Positions 1-12,884 of a stretch of DNA of 64,000 nucleotides are shown piece by piece (positions within the stretch are counted from its first letter, which is position 1; each line of letters starts with the position of its first letter). Position numbers and translations under genes: made by a program. Source of the stretch: Coffea arabica (taxonomy: Eukaryota; Streptophyta; Magnoliopsida; Gentianales; Rubiaceae); contig NC_092316.1 of assembly GCF_036785885.1 (NCBI RefSeq), positions 51,283,001 through 51,347,000 of the forward strand. The letters run 5' to 3'. The notes under the pieces are model-generated. The model was given only the letters and a program-made list of their open reading frames with translations, ran no database searches and had not been told where the DNA came from.

Positions 1-2120
1 ATCCTTGATCACTTGGTGATTTTTCAACTTCGATCTTCTCATGCCCATTTTAGAGTTGAATAAGTGGATATGTTAGAGATTTTGGGTTAATCAACTTGAG
101 TAATACTAGACAAATTTTGGATTAAGTCCAAGATGCGATCCGTGATGCAGAAATCTTTTTCATGACCACAATTTCCTAATTAAATACAATCCTCCGGCAG
201 CCTCCTCCTACACGAAAAAAAAAAAAAAAAAAAAAAACAATCTCAATAGCCAGCTATCCATCTATTCTTCTTTTTTTTCTTTTCTTTTTTTTTTTTTTGT
301 TTTTAAAATAATTTTTGGTGATAGCAAAACCCCATTCTCCTGTAAAGTTTGCAAAGTTGGTCTCACGTAAATATAGTGTAAACTGAATGAGTTTCTGATT
401 TTTTATTTTTTTTTTCGTATGTCTATTTTCAAACCAATCTTTTTGGAAAGAAATGTTAAACATTAGTTACAAATGCCCATTAGGCACACCATTAAATCTT
501 TATAACTTTAATGGCAAACAATTGTTTTTTTTTTTTAAATACCAATAAAACTATTGAAAACGAAATGGTGACTGCCTCCTACCTATAGGCCACGATCGAG
601 ACAAGTCAGATGACATCAGGTGATTCTTTGAGCCGATCTCTGTTAATTGAGACATTAAATTTAGTTGTTGGTTGAGTTGATCAAGACGTTACATTTTGCT
701 TGTCATGCTCACGCCCCTTGGTTTTCCTGATAATTTATTTTTGGCCACGTAAACTGGCTGGAATGATAAAAACACTAATTCGAAAGGAAAAAAAAAGGAA
801 AAAATACTCAGTAGAAAGGGAGTTATTTCAGTTTTAAAATGCATGGATAAGTAAGGCATCAATATGCAAGGAAGGCTTAAAAGAAATTAAATTGTCAAGG
901 TGAAAGGTTTTAATGGCTTTTTTATCTATGCAAATTTTCTTCTAAACTTTCAAATTGACAATTTGACGGAGAAGTTGTATTTTCCGGCCAAATGTTGAAG
1001 TTTGATTGATAATTTGGCCAAACTTCAAAAGAACTCAGCGTGTATGCATCGTGTCAGCGCGATATCCAATTTTTGACGTTTGAAAATGAGAATTAGACTT
1101 TTCTTCCCCTTCGATTAATTTAAAGGGTTTGATAAGAATTTGTTCGAGTTTCGTCAACTGGTCAACTTTGAATAGCTTTTTATGTTCGACAACTTTCAAA
1201 TTTGATAAAAACTCATTCAAATTCAGTTTGGCAAATAAACGACCTAAGCTCGAACAAAATTTCAAATTCATTAAAAACAATTAAAAAAAATTTAAACATT
1301 AGAATGTTCGTGTTGATTGGATTCATTTACACCCCTAAGTTTACATATTAATACATGTAGAACCTATGTTGTCCGATATAATTATACGCAATTCCATGTC
1401 CTATATAACTCATCTCTAATTATAGTACAAGGTCAAGTAAGAGTGAAAAAAGTTAACTCAAATGTTGGATCATGCAAGAGTATCCAGCAGGGATTTAGGG
1501 CATCTGCAATTAGTTATCAAGTTTCGATTTCATAATGCAATGTATACACTAGTACAACAAATGTAAATATCAATATAGAAGAAGCACAATAGATATGTTG
1601 ACATATTGAATTTTGTGTCTTACATTTTACCCCCTTCTTCTAATTCCAAATCACTCCATGAATCACCTTTAGTTGCACTCTTATCTTGGTTGCAAAGAAT
1701 CTGAAACCATCTATTGTACGTACCTGGGCTTATGCATTGTTCATCCGTCAACAAAGGTATCCAATAAATAAAAGTGATAAGAGTCATTCTTAAGTTTTAC
1801 ATGGTCACACTAATAGTTCAATTATTATCGATCATTTAATATTAGTCAACGAACAAATTTGGAAAGACAGATTTTGTAGGCAATGAAATAGAGCCACTAT
1901 TTTAGATTTTTCCAACAACCCCGTGAAGGTCAATGCTTTGTCCTTCATCTTATCTTTTAGTATTCTATAGGGATAACCTTGGCGTGTAGAAGTGTGTCAA
2001 TATGCTTATTAGCATTCCCATTCACAGCATTTGACCTGAGAAAGTCCACGAATTGAAATGGCTTGCAGTTTAATTAGGCCTCGGTTTCGTGACCTTCACA
2101 AAAGGTACCTTGCAAGGGCT
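1..2120. other. intergenic, no gene seen
   Basis: AT-rich sequence with long A and T runs (for example near 211-237 and 282-299). The open frames are short, low in complexity and lack recognisable motifs, so none is called as a gene. No transposon ends with target duplications were recognised before the SINE at 2,121. Confidence 0.5.
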
Positions 2121-2305
2121 TTGGCTCAGTGGCCACCACATTTCAGTGGCTTTTCTCCAAAAAAATGCAGGGGATGTGTTGTGTACCCGTTTGGTCCAGT
2201 GGTGGTTTAGTAGTCTCCTCCGACTTATTCTTGGGCCTACTTAGGTCCGCCCCCTTCCCCTTAGTATAGGATAGATTAGGTTTATCGTCTCCGGGGAAAA
2301 AAAAA
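2121..2305 (+). mobile_element. tRNA-derived SINE
   Basis: The start holds a good polymerase III box A (TGGCTCAGTGG). The body has the pyrimidine-rich look of plant SINEs, and it ends in GGGG followed by an A tract. A 7-bp direct repeat AAGGGCT lies immediately before the start (2,114-2,120) and overlaps the end of the A tract (2,306-2,312), consistent with a target-site duplication. Box B is degenerate. The family assignment is inferred from general SINE architecture. Confidence 0.55.
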
Positions 2306-2385
2306 AAGGGCTGCCCTTAAAGTATTAAATAAATAAAACAATAGAAATCCACATTGATCAAAACTAATTCATGTCTAGTGGTGGC

Positions 2386-3218
2386 TAGAGGTGGCAAATC
2401 AACCCACTTAACTAGATTTACCCATACCCGCCCATGAATAGATGGGTATGGGTATCTTAAATTTTTGTATATGGGTATAAATGGGTTACCCAATAATACC
2501 CATTTATTAAATTAAATGGGTATTATTGGGTAACCCATCAAACCCAATTAACCCATTTAAAATTCTCTTTCCCCCAAGTCTCTTCTTTTCCCCTACCTTT
2601 TTTTTTCAAATTTTTCATTTTGTCATGATGTTAACATTATTATTATTATTATTATTATTTGTTGGTTTTATCTTATTATTTTATTTTATTTTTTTTAGTT
2701 TGTTAACTTGCTCATTTTTTAGCATTACCAATTTATGATAAATTTTAGCCTATTTTCTTATCTTTATAAAATGAAATTTTAAATTTATATATGAAAAAAT
2801 GTTAGGGGTTCAAAATTTTTGGATTAAGTTTTATATTAATTTTTATAGTACTTAATTCAAATTTTTATATTCGTATTATTCAATTATTAAATAGTAGGTA
2901 ATTTTGTGACATAGAGTATAAATGAAAAAAAATTGGTAATTAAGTTTATTGAACATTATAAGTAAATATTTAAAACTAATGATGGGTACAAAGAGTGGTA
3001 TAAATTGATAACCTAGTTTGCAAAAATGAATTTAAATGAGTTTGCAAAAAGTTAAAATAAATGAGTTATAAATGGGTAATTGAGTTACCCAATTCATTTT
3101 TTGACTTACCCATTTATACCCATCTAATTAAATGGGTATAAATGAGTTGACTCACTTATACCCATTACCCATTTTACCCAACCCAAACCCGCCCAAGTCA
3201 CCCATTTTGACACCTCTA
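2386..3218. mobile_element. non-autonomous hAT-like element (MITE)
   Basis: The termini are inverted (TAGAGGTGGCAAA at the left, the complement of TAGAGGTGTCAAA at the right), which is the usual plant hAT end. The 9-nt string AGTGGTGGC abuts both ends (2,377-2,385 and 3,219-3,227). hAT duplications are normally 8 bp, so one base may be chance. The interior is a field of short ATGGGTA/TACCCAT repeats in both orientations and has no coding capacity. Confidence 0.7.
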
Positions 3219-3511
3219 AGTGGTGGCACTAAGAATTATCGACAGGGCAGATGCCCTTTAACTTAAATACCGAAAGAAAATTCTGGTGGCTTTGATTTGC
3301 AAGCTAGATTCTTGGCCATTTAAGCTAATCAGTGGCATTAGCGTAGAGAAATAGGTCAAGGTAATGCGCGCATGACTAATTGGGAGATTGAACACCATCA
3401 TAATAATCACTAGCTACAACAAGGATTATTTTCTTGTTCTTCCTCTTTTGTCATCCTGATGCATTTCGTGTAAGATGCAACTTTTTAGGCAGCAATTAGT
3501 CCTGATTACTT

Positions 3512-3894
3512 TTTCTCTTGATGAAATATAATATTTCATTCCATGAGATCTACACTAACGGTAGAAAATGCATTGAACATATCACAGATACAGCTAAATT
3601 GAAAAATCACTAGATATAGCAGATTTAGAAAATAACAAAGATTACACTATGAAATTCCGACGAATCAGATAAATCATAAGCGGCCCCATCAATATCTATG
3701 CACGTCAACACTATCAGATTTGCCATCCAACTAGTTCAAACTCAAAATTAATGCTAAGATCTAATGAAATAACTCAAAAAAAATCCCAGATCCGACATAT
3801 ACATCTAAAAAAAACTGTTAGATCTAATAAAGAAACAACAAAAAACTAAACAAAAACTCCCTCTAAGATTTCTTAGTAGAAGAAAACTCTCGCT
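3512..3894 (-). mobile_element. 5'-truncated LINE tail
   Basis: The segment is flanked by a 21-bp direct repeat with one mismatch (3,491-3,511 and 3,895-3,915, beginning AGCAATTAGTCC), the size expected for L1-type target-primed insertion. Read on the minus strand it ends in a short A-rich tail at the low-coordinate side. No reverse transcriptase frame remains. It could instead be another retroposed transcript. Confidence 0.55.
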
Positions 3895-3990
3895 AGCAAT
3901 TAGTCCAGATTACTTATCTTCCTTCCTTTTTTTTTTTTTTTTGGTGTAAGCACTTAATTCTTTTCATTGATGTTATTTATTAAAATACAA

Positions 3991-4102
3991 GACAGACGAA
4001 TTTGTACAAAATTCTGGCTGCATTATTGTCCAATTAATTGATGACATTAATTGAAAACACATGACAGATGAACTTGTGCAAAATTCTGGCTGCATTATTG
4101 TC
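3991..4102. repeat. two-copy 40-bp direct repeat
   Basis: A 40-nt unit at 3,991-4,030 recurs at 4,063-4,102 with a few substitutions. Both copies contain CAAAATTCTGGCTGCATTAT. Spacing is 72 bp. It looks like a local tandem duplication, and no function is implied. Confidence 0.7.
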
Positions 4103-5855
4103 TATTTACTTGGAAGGAATGTTAAAGAGTATCACTACACCTGTATATATCACATTAAATATTTGGATGTACTAAAAATTAAAAAAAAAAATGGATACTT
4201 CCTTATTATCCCACTAAACGGACTATACACTTCCATCCAGTCGGAGTGTAGGGATTTTCATGTCTCCAATGGTTATTTATCATATTTAGGATAATCATTC
4301 TACGATTATTAATTAGGAATCCAGTCAGAGTAAATTTGAAAATTGTTTAACTTAAAGTACGTACTGCAGTTGTTAATCACGACAGCTTGTTGCTAATTTA
4401 ATCCGTTATGACTTATGAGCCTAGGATTGAGCTAAGGATTTGGTACTCTTGATTTAGAAAAGGAAAAACAAGTCTTCATTTTTGGGTGGACAACTTAAAT
4501 AAACGTGTTTAATTAGTAGCAAGTTGCTAAGAGAGATTTGAGTGTGGTTTGCTTTATAGTCATCACCTGACTAAGTAGTTACGTTCATTAATCATAAAAA
4601 AAGAAGTAATCCATGCATTAAAACTACTCGCAACTGCCAAGATGCTTTCTTTTCTTTTTAAAGTACTTACTTTTTCACGGGATTTGGGGCCTCACAAGTT
4701 CTCGTTCAAATTTATTGTGTAAATTGGGTATAAACTCGTACAATTTCGATGTAATTGTGATTCTTAGATAAGCTTATTTGTATAAGTTACAAATTCAGGT
4801 CTTACATCAAAATTATGTTAATTTATACCAGAAATTGTAAGAATTATACAATCGTTTTGAACAAAACAATAACTCTAACTTGTGAGACTTCAGATCTTTT
4901 TCATGTGTATTAACCTTATAGGTAACAAAATAGAAACCCCACTTAAGTTCAACTCTTCTTTAGTTTCAAAAAGTACCTTCAACTCTTCTCAAACAATTAT
5001 ATTAATAGCCTCGAGGTGCAAATATAAATCCTGCCTTTTCTTTTCTCTCTTTTTTTTTTTTCCAGAAACGACAGAAATATTTATTTCTACTAAGAGAGAA
5101 AATTACATATATGAGCAAGGGCTCAAACTTGTCCTTTACAAAAGTGTACTAAGACACTGAGGATCAAAGAACTCCTCATCAAAATAGATGTGCATTGCTT
5201 GCTTACTCAGTTTATAACTGAGTGTATTAGTTCTACCATTACCAGGCTGGCTATCATTTATGTCCTACCAGGCTTGCCTTTTCTTTTCTCGCTCATAGAG
5301 AATCCATTTACTCGGCTTTATTTTATGACCATACTTTTAATTCTTTCTCCTGGTAATGATATTCGAACACTTGTTAACTTTTCACATACTCCTACCATAT
5401 ATTCTCAGGCCAAATGAGCCATATACAATAAGCAAAGAGTATGGGGAGAAGCTCAAATTGTGAATATCATCACTATTTGTCTTTATTCGGAGCACCAGCT
5501 CGTATCAACTTTTGGATGCATTTCTTTTATAAGAATTATAAGATACAATTTCTTAAACTCAAGCAAATAGATGCAGTAATTTGCATGTCTGTGGATTGAA
5601 AATACTGGAGGCATTCTTGAAAATAAGAAATAGCAGCTTCAAATGTCTTGAGTAAATTGTAACTTAGCTATATTAATTTAGTGCACTGGGAAGATGTCAA
5701 TTGACTTCATACATTAGTGCTTTAGTTGAAATTTTAAAAAGTAAACAAGTCTAGGCAACAAGCTGGCGAATCCTTGGAATTAGTTGATGAGGTGTGAAAT
5801 TAAAAGATTTAATTTCAGTTCCCACTGAATGACAACTCTTGAAAAATGTTTTAAA
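4103..5855. other. intergenic, no gene seen
   Basis: AT-rich sequence with short open frames of ordinary composition. Nothing here matches a family that I recognise, and I saw no paired transposon ends. Confidence 0.45.
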
Positions 5856-6093
5856 GGGATAATTACATTTGATCAGGTTTGAAATTAGCAGATTTAAGTT
5901 CTACTTGTGACTTTTATTTATCTTTCCTTTTTTTTTTTGGCTCTTTCTAACAAAAAGGGTATTATGTCATTCAAATATCTCTGTTGGTTGAATTTATTGC
6001 TGTTATTGATGGAGGGACATTGTAATCTGGTCAATCCTCGGGAATTAAAAAGCAGTTTGGCCAAATTACAGGGGAGTTAAATATAATTAATCC
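5856..6093. mobile_element. candidate small MULE-type MITE
   Basis: The left end GGGATAATTACATTT and the right end (complement GGATTAATTATATTT) form an imperfect inverted pair of the same type as other MULE ends in the window. Flanking 9-mers TGTTTTAAA (5,847-5,855) and TATTATAAA (6,094-6,102) agree at 7 of 9 positions. At 238 bp with no frame it would be a deletion derivative. The call is tentative. Confidence 0.35.
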
Positions 6094-6159
6094 TATTATA
6101 AAATATCAAGACCTAAACAAGAAAGATATGAGAAACTTATATATATATATATATATATT

Positions 6160-6199
6160 CCTACACTGATAGTGTTAGTGTATACACTATCAGTGTAGG
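6160..6199. repeat. 40-bp near-palindrome with flanking AT microsatellites
   Basis: CCTACACTGATAGTG (6,160-6,174) is perfectly complementary to 6,185-6,199 across a 10-nt spacer. An (AT)n run precedes it (about 6,139-6,157) and another lies at about 6,332-6,359. A related string with GTCAGTGTATATAAAATT occurs near 48,446-48,463, so this may be the end of a dispersed MITE. Confidence 0.6.
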
Positions 6200-6328
6200 A
6201 AAGATTAATTCATATTTCACCATTAGATGCATGACACATAATCCGAATTTGAATTTGAAATCCAAATTATACATATGTGTCATGCATCCAACTATAATAG
6301 TGTATACACTGTCAATGTATATAAAATT

Positions 6329-6359
<31 letters not shown>

Positions 6360-8664
6360 GCATTATTGGTGACAAAAAGGGCTGCAACTTTCAATAAATA
6401 TTTAGCTTAAAGTCACCAACTTCTGTGGCAGTCTAAAATCTTAAATATTGAAATGTCAAATGCCTACCTAAGTTTATGATCTATGCAATCTCACTTGCTA
6501 TTTAAATAGGGTTACATGTTGACGAATTTAGTTATATTCCAATATTCCAACACTTGGAAAACAAATGATTTAGTCCGAGAGTAGATGATAGACCATATCC
6601 AAAGCACTCCCAGCTAATAATTAAAAAAAAAAAAAGAATAAGCTGTTTAGTAAATGAGTGGGATGTTCAATTAAAAAAAAAAAAATTGTCTACTCCAAGG
6701 CTGTTCTGTCTTTTTTTTCTTCCACATTCTCTTTTCTCTCTCATTTGCGCAATTAATATTTTATTGGATATACCCGATCGAGAATCTTGACTTGCTGTAA
6801 TTTTTTTAATCATAATGTCAATGTTGATTGGTTGAAAAAAATATGCACAATGTGGACTTCTTGCTACAAAGTCAAGACTATTAAACCTAAGAAAAATTTA
6901 TAACAAATAAAATAATTGAGAATTTAATTTCTTATAATAATATAGATGAACAACTTTTCTTTTTAACTGTTTGACACTTTCTAATTCGTGTGCATATGAT
7001 ATGTTTGATGAATATACATGCATTTGACTTTTTTTTATAAGACCAAATACAATTTCAATGCAAACATCATTTTTTTTTTTTTTTGGTTGTGAGTGGTTAA
7101 CTTATAAGATTATCAAGGTATTATTTTGTATTAAAGTTTTGAAGTTTTTTTTTTGTTACAAATTTCAAATTATTCTGTGGGGGAGAGAGGGTTGGATTGG
7201 GTGGTAACGTAAGAAGGATTATAAGTAGAAAATCATGAATTTAAAACCTCTCACTTATCAAAAAAAAATCTAAATTAAAAAAATCATTCTGCGAATCTAA
7301 AAAAATAGGGGGGGATGGGTAGGGAAAGTCTGAAGTTGGGGAAAATTTGGGCTTCCGTTTCTTTCGAAGTTGGTTTTATGGTGGGGGTTGTATGAGGCCC
7401 AAACACTTTAATTTGTAGAGTGGATCCCCCTTAGTGGGCCAACTTAGGTCCGTATCACCACATCTGATTATTCAATCAAGTCGGAAAGGAAAAATGTCAA
7501 ATTTGGCTGATTTTTAAAATTGGCCAGAAAATGTCAAACTGACATCAATTTTTTTAAAAAAAAAGTTATTTTAAAGTTATTAATTTAAGAATGTTTAATT
7601 TTTAATTGATCCATCTCGACTAGATCGACAGTTTCTGCTATAGGTTCTCTCTCGTGTTGGGATACTTTACTAAATTTGGACATTTATCTCCCTCATAAAT
7701 GTTACCTCATTAAAATGGAGAAAATTTTGCATACATGAACATGTAAGTTTTAAACTTGGCTTGGAATAGAAGAGATTAGAACTGGATGTGGCTTCTATTG
7801 ACTCACTCCAAAGGTCCAATATACTAGGATTGTACTGGCCAAAAGTATTATAAACTCCAAAATAGTAACATCCATAATGAAACTACCAATACATTCAAGA
7901 ATTTAAAAAAATAACGAAATGATAATGTTTTATCAAAATAAGAATTTTAAAAGGGAATTGAGTTTGGTGTAGGAAAATAATTTGGATGACAACTAAGAAA
8001 TAGCAAGTCCAATACCTTCATTTTAATAGTGCAGTTCAACAAAAAGAAAGGGAAAAACATGCGAAAGTCAAACAAAGAAGAATTCATGAAACGAAAGTAG
8101 GAAGAAAGTAGAAATAAATATACAACAGCAATAGTCATCAAAGTAATTATTAGATTGATGACAAGTAGTGTGTTGACTGTGGCATTTGGTTGTTCTGGTT
8201 TTGCCACTTTGGTGAATTCCATGATTTTCCATGTGGCTTGATGAAGCCATTCTTTTGGCACCACTACTTCACTTTTAAGTAGCAAACTAATCATAAAAAA
8301 AAAAATATTATTGGTTTTTGAAAAGTTTTTATGCATACTAGTGAAGGAAATGATTTTGAGTTGGTTGTATACTTTATATGTTTTAGAATCTCAAATTTCT
8401 TAACGTATGTTCGTTACTTCTTCCAATTGTTGCTGCCACATTTATTCTCTTTGCATTTATATCTTCTTGAGTTTCACTAATTGTTTCCAACTTTTAATAC
8501 TTTTCATTCTTTTACTAATACAATCTCACAAGAGGTAAAAAGGGTACAAATGGAACAACATTATTATCTCAATTCTCAAAAGACTTTTTTAACGATACTT
8601 TCTCTAATATGAGCTGAATTTGCTATTAAAACGTTAAGTTCAAGAGAGCTTAATGCTATTTTCG
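6200..8664. other. intergenic, no convincing gene
   Basis: A 129-codon ATG frame lies on the minus strand (8,336-7,947). It includes a hydrophobic stretch around residues 58-82, but I do not recognise it and it has no start or stop context that favours a gene. The rest is AT-rich sequence with homopolymer runs. Confidence 0.4.
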
Positions 8665-8722
8665 AAACCTCGGGGAGGTGAGTGTAACCATTAAAAACCT
8701 CAGAAGAGGTTTTTGCAATTAT
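8665..8722. mobile_element. MULE terminal repeat remnant, split by LTR element
   Basis: The sequence CCTCGGGGAGG...CCTCAGAAGAGG...CAATTAT continues after the LTR retrotransposon as ATTATCCC (12,278-12,285). Joined, it reads like the complement of the GGGATAATTTC-type MULE termini found elsewhere in the window. The matching opposite end was not found upstream, so this is a solo end. Confidence 0.5.
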
Positions 8723-10386
8723 TGTGATGCCCCGAAAAATAAAAAAAATTCAAGGTATTTTCGAAATGTATTTTTTTAAATTTTCTACTTTGAATGAATT
8801 GTATTTCTTAGTGATTGGAAAATGATTTATATATAATTTTATACATTCTTGTTTCCGTCCAATAATTTTAAAAACATTTGCAAGGGTTTAATTGAACTAG
8901 TCAAGCTTATTTGGATGTGCAAACTATATTTGAGTGGAAATGAAAGGTTTATTGACAAGATTTCAAAGATATTTTGAAGGGAAGGAATTACCAATTGACA
9001 TTTGCCAAAATTCCATTCAACGTTTGACCAACCCATTTTCTTTGTGAACCAAAGAAACTACCAATTTGTTCCATCTTCTTCCATTTTTCCTTCTTTGTGG
9101 CTTTCCTCTTAGGTTTTGATGGAAAAATGAGGTAAAAGTACTAACAACCCACCAATCTTTGAAGATACTTGAGTTTATATGATTGTATGTTGGATTTGAA
9201 CCATAAAAGTTAAGTTTTGTTGAAGACATCTCTTGTTTCCCAATTATTTCTTTGCTGCCAACTTTATTTCAAATTTGCACTCATCACTTGAACTGCATAT
9301 TTGTCTATGATAAAGGCCAAATTAGTTCCTGTTCAAAACATGAAAGTTGTAGGGATTTGAGTTAGCTTTCTACCTAGAAAATTCAGTTCAATCGGAGCAC
9401 TATAGCTTGTGAAATGACTAAAATACCCCTAACTGTCCAAATACCCTGTTTAACCGACAGCTTTTTATTTTCTCTGAGATTTTAATTTTTGACCATGAAA
9501 ATGCATGATTTGGCTTTGGAGGTTTTCATAATAAATATAGACCTATGTCTTAACTTCAAAACACCATAAGATTCATCTCAATCCGATAAGTGTAGATTCA
9601 GTTGTGATTAAAATGCTACAAGGTGAGAGGAACTTGATGATTTTAGAATTTTCTTTGCTTAATATGATATTTGTGATCTAGGATTTGGACGTGAGTAAGG
9701 AAACTATCTATGATGGATGACAATCATAAGCTGTGGTTGGTGAGTGATTCCAAAACTGTTTCCAAAGTTACTTTTCGAACTATTTCTTGCACTGTTTAGT
9801 CGATTGCATATCATGTGTGCTTGCGTGTATGCCATGCAATGATTTGATTCAAATGAATGCTTGGAAGTCTTGTATTTAACACCAACGTCTCCACCTTAAT
9901 AACACTTGTCTTGCCTTGAATGTTGGAGCATCGATAACTCCCTTCTATTGCTTGATTATTACTTGATTTATTTGAGCATTGGATGTTTAAGTACAATGAT
10001 TTCACTGGCTCACAAGAGCAATAAACTTACATTTGATCACTGATTCATGACATCATCTAAATACATTGTTGCGAAACTTATTTGATTATTAATTTTTATT
10101 GGACACTCGCTGAGCTTCTAACTCACCCTAAAATATTTATTTCCTCTCCACAGGGTTTGAGACAAAGGAAACACTTGTATTAACTTATTAGTGTGAATGA
10201 ATGGAATATCTCATGTAAATTTTGAATTTCTATTCACTTGTGGTGTGTAAATTCATGGAGTATTTGATGTAGTATTTGAGATTCACGTTGTAATTTATTC
10301 GAGAACTATAGTGAGTCCTGGCGAGAGTTGGGCAGGCAGTCCGCCGAACCCTTTAGTTTGCCTTAGGGGAAGGTGGGGTCATCACA
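8723..10386 (+). repeat. 5' long terminal repeat
   Basis: It begins TGTGATGCC and ends GGTCATCACA, and is collinear with the copy at 10,615-12,277. It contains no open frame of note. Confidence 0.88.
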
Positions 10387-10614
10387 GTTGGTATCAGACT
10401 TAGCTTTCAGATCTTTGTAATGTATCTTAGGCTAAAAGTTTAGGATGCCAGACTGTGGGACTGGTTTGAAAGTTAAGTGACTGCTTGTAGGGATGAAAAT
10501 CAGATAAGTGGAATTAGAGTGACTCTTAGTACTTGATTGACTTTCGAGAACTCTCTTGACCTAATTAGTACGAGTTGGAATGTCGAGGACAACATTCTCT
10601 CAAGGGGGAGAGAT

Positions 10615-12277
10615 TGTGACTCCCAAAAAAAAAAAATTCAAGGTGTTTTCGAAATGTATTTTTTTTTAATTTTCTACTTTGAATGAATTGTATTTCTTAG
10701 TGATTGGCAAATGATTTATATATGATTTTATACCTTCTTGTTTCCGTCCAATAATATTAAAAACATTTGCAAGGGTTTAATTAAACTAGTCAAGCTTATT
10801 TGGATATGCAAACTATATTTGAGTGGAAATGAAGTGTTTATTGGCAAGGTTTCAAAGACATTTTGAAGGGAAGGAATTATCAATCGACATTTGTCAAAAT
10901 TCCATTCAAGGCTTGACCAACCCATTTTCTTTATGAACCAAAGAAGCTACCAATTTGTTCCATCTTCTTCCATTTTTCCTTCTTTGTGGCTTTCCTCTTA
11001 GGCTTTAATGAAAAAATAAGGTAAACGTACTAGCAACCCACTAATATTTGAAGATACTTGAGTTTATATGATTATATGTTGGATTTGAGTCATGGAAGTT
11101 AAGTTTTGTTGCAGACATCTCTTGTTTCTCAATTATTTCTTTGCTACCAGCTTTATTTCAGATTTGCACTCACCACTTGAACTGTATATTCGCCCATGAT
11201 AAAGGCCAAATCAGCTCCTGTTCAAAACATGAAAATTGTAGGGATTTGAGTTAGTTTTCTACCCAGAAAATTCAACTCAATCGAAACACTGTAACTTGTG
11301 AAATGACTAAAATACTCCTGACTGGCCAAATACCCTGTTTAACCGACAGTTTTCTGTTTTCTCTGAGATTTTAATTTTTGATCATGAAAATGCATGATTT
11401 GGCTTTGGAGGTCTTCATAATAAATGTAGGCCTATGTCTTAGTTTCGAAACGCCAAAAGATTCATCTCAATTCGATAAATGTAGCTTTAGTTGTGATTAA
11501 AATGCCACAAGGTGAGAGGGACTTGATGATTTTAGAATTTTCTTTGCTTGATATGATATTTGTGATCTAAGGCTTGGATTTGAGTAAAGAAACTATCTAT
11601 GATGGATGAGAATCATGAGCTGTAGTTGGTGAATGATTCCAAAACTGTTTCTAAAGTTACTTTTCGAACTATTTCTTGCACTGTTTACTCGATTGCATAT
11701 CATGTATGCTTGCATGTGTGCCATGCAATAATTTGGCTCAAATGAGTGTTTGAAAGTCTTGTGCTTAACACCAACGTCTCCACCTTAATAACACTTGTCT
11801 TTCCTTGAATGTTAGAGCACCGATGGCTCCCTTGTATTGCTTGACTGTTACTTGATTTATTTGAGCGTTGGATGTTTAAGTACAATGATTTCACTGGCTC
11901 ACAAGAGCAATAAACTTACATTTGATCACCGATTCATGACATCATCTAAATGCACTATTGCGAAACTTATTTGATTATTGATTTTTACTGGACACTCGCT
12001 GAACTTTTAGCTCACCTCAAAATATTTATTTCCTCTCCACAGGGCTCGAGGTAAAGAAAGTAGTTGTATTAACTTATTAGTGTGACTGGATGGAATATCT
12101 CATGTATATTTTGAATTTCGATTCACTTGTGGTATGTAAATTCGTGAAATATTTTTGATGTAGTATTTGAGATTTACATTATAATTTATTTGAAAACTGT
12201 AGTGAGTCCTGACGAGAGTTGGACAGGCGGTCCGCCAAACCCTTTGATTTGCCTTAGGGGGAGGTGGGGTCATCACA
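10615..12277 (+). repeat. 3' long terminal repeat
   Basis: It begins TGTGACTCCC just after the purine tract and ends CATCACA before the ATTAT duplication. Scattered point differences and a longer A run near the start separate it from the 5' copy. Confidence 0.88.
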
Positions 12278-12285
12278 ATTATCCC

Positions 12286-12884
12286 ATACGTTAAAGAGTC
12301 CAAATTGGTCTATTTTGGCTGACGAGTATTTCGTGTGCTCGCATGAAGCTAGACACGCTGCAGGTCCTTAGGCTTTGGTGTATCCCTTAAAGCATTAGAC
12401 TATTAGACATTAGCTGCTTTATCAGCTTAATCCTTCTCCAAAGAGAGAAAAAGAAACTTGTTATTGTTGTGGTGCTTGTGTGTTGAACTACAGTAATACA
12501 TATTTTAGACAAGATTATGACATGTGATAAGATAATGTTAGCACTTGATACAGAACCATCGTTATTAAATCTGGCGAAAGGATCGGGTTAACGGGTCACT
12601 GGTTGAATCGATAAATTCTAATTTAATATTTAAAATTATAAAATAGTAATTTTAATATACGTAATATATCTAATGAAGTGCTTTTAGATACTAATTATTC
12701 TACTTAAAAAGATATATAATGAATTTATAAATATTTGTTATATGTCAAATTGTGTTTTTACTTGCGTACAATATAAGGTTACTCGCACCAAATCCCTTGA
12801 ACTTTTGATTCGATCAATTTGTCTTGCTCAACAATTTAGATAGGCATTTTACACCTTATTTATGGTTATCCTCAAAATTTAGAA
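12286..12884. other. intergenic, no gene seen
   Basis: AT-rich sequence. Around 12,580-12,610 a short stretch (GGGTTAACGGGTCACTGG) resembles a common plant transposon end, but no partner with a duplication was found. Confidence 0.4.

Larger units (their letters stand above)
8723..12277 (+). mobile_element. LTR retrotransposon with minimal interior
   Basis: Two direct repeats of 1,664 and 1,663 bp flank only 228 bp of internal sequence. The 5' LTR starts TGTGAT and ends ATCACA. A primer-binding site like that for initiator tRNA-Met (TGGTATCAGA, 10,389-10,398) follows it, and a purine tract (CAAGGGGGAGAG, 10,601-10,612) precedes the 3' LTR. A perfect 5-bp duplication ATTAT flanks the element. 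There is no gag or pol, so it is a non-autonomous derivative that must have been mobilised in trans. The LTR ends resemble Ty3/Gypsy-type plant elements (inference). The LTRs differ by several percent by eye, so the insertion is not recent. Confidence 0.9.

Noticed and set aside
5190..5417. 75-codon plus-strand frame
   Set aside because: Composition is ordinary for AT-rich sequence and no motif or splice partner is visible.
7947..8336. 129-codon frame with a hydrophobic stretch
   Set aside because: No family resemblance, a poly-T run inside, and a competing frame across the same bases. Length alone is weak evidence in 64 kb.
10389..10398. tRNA gene
   Set aside because: The TGGTATCAGA string is a retrotransposon primer-binding site between two LTRs. 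No cloverleaf is present. No tRNA, rRNA or CRISPR array was found in the window.
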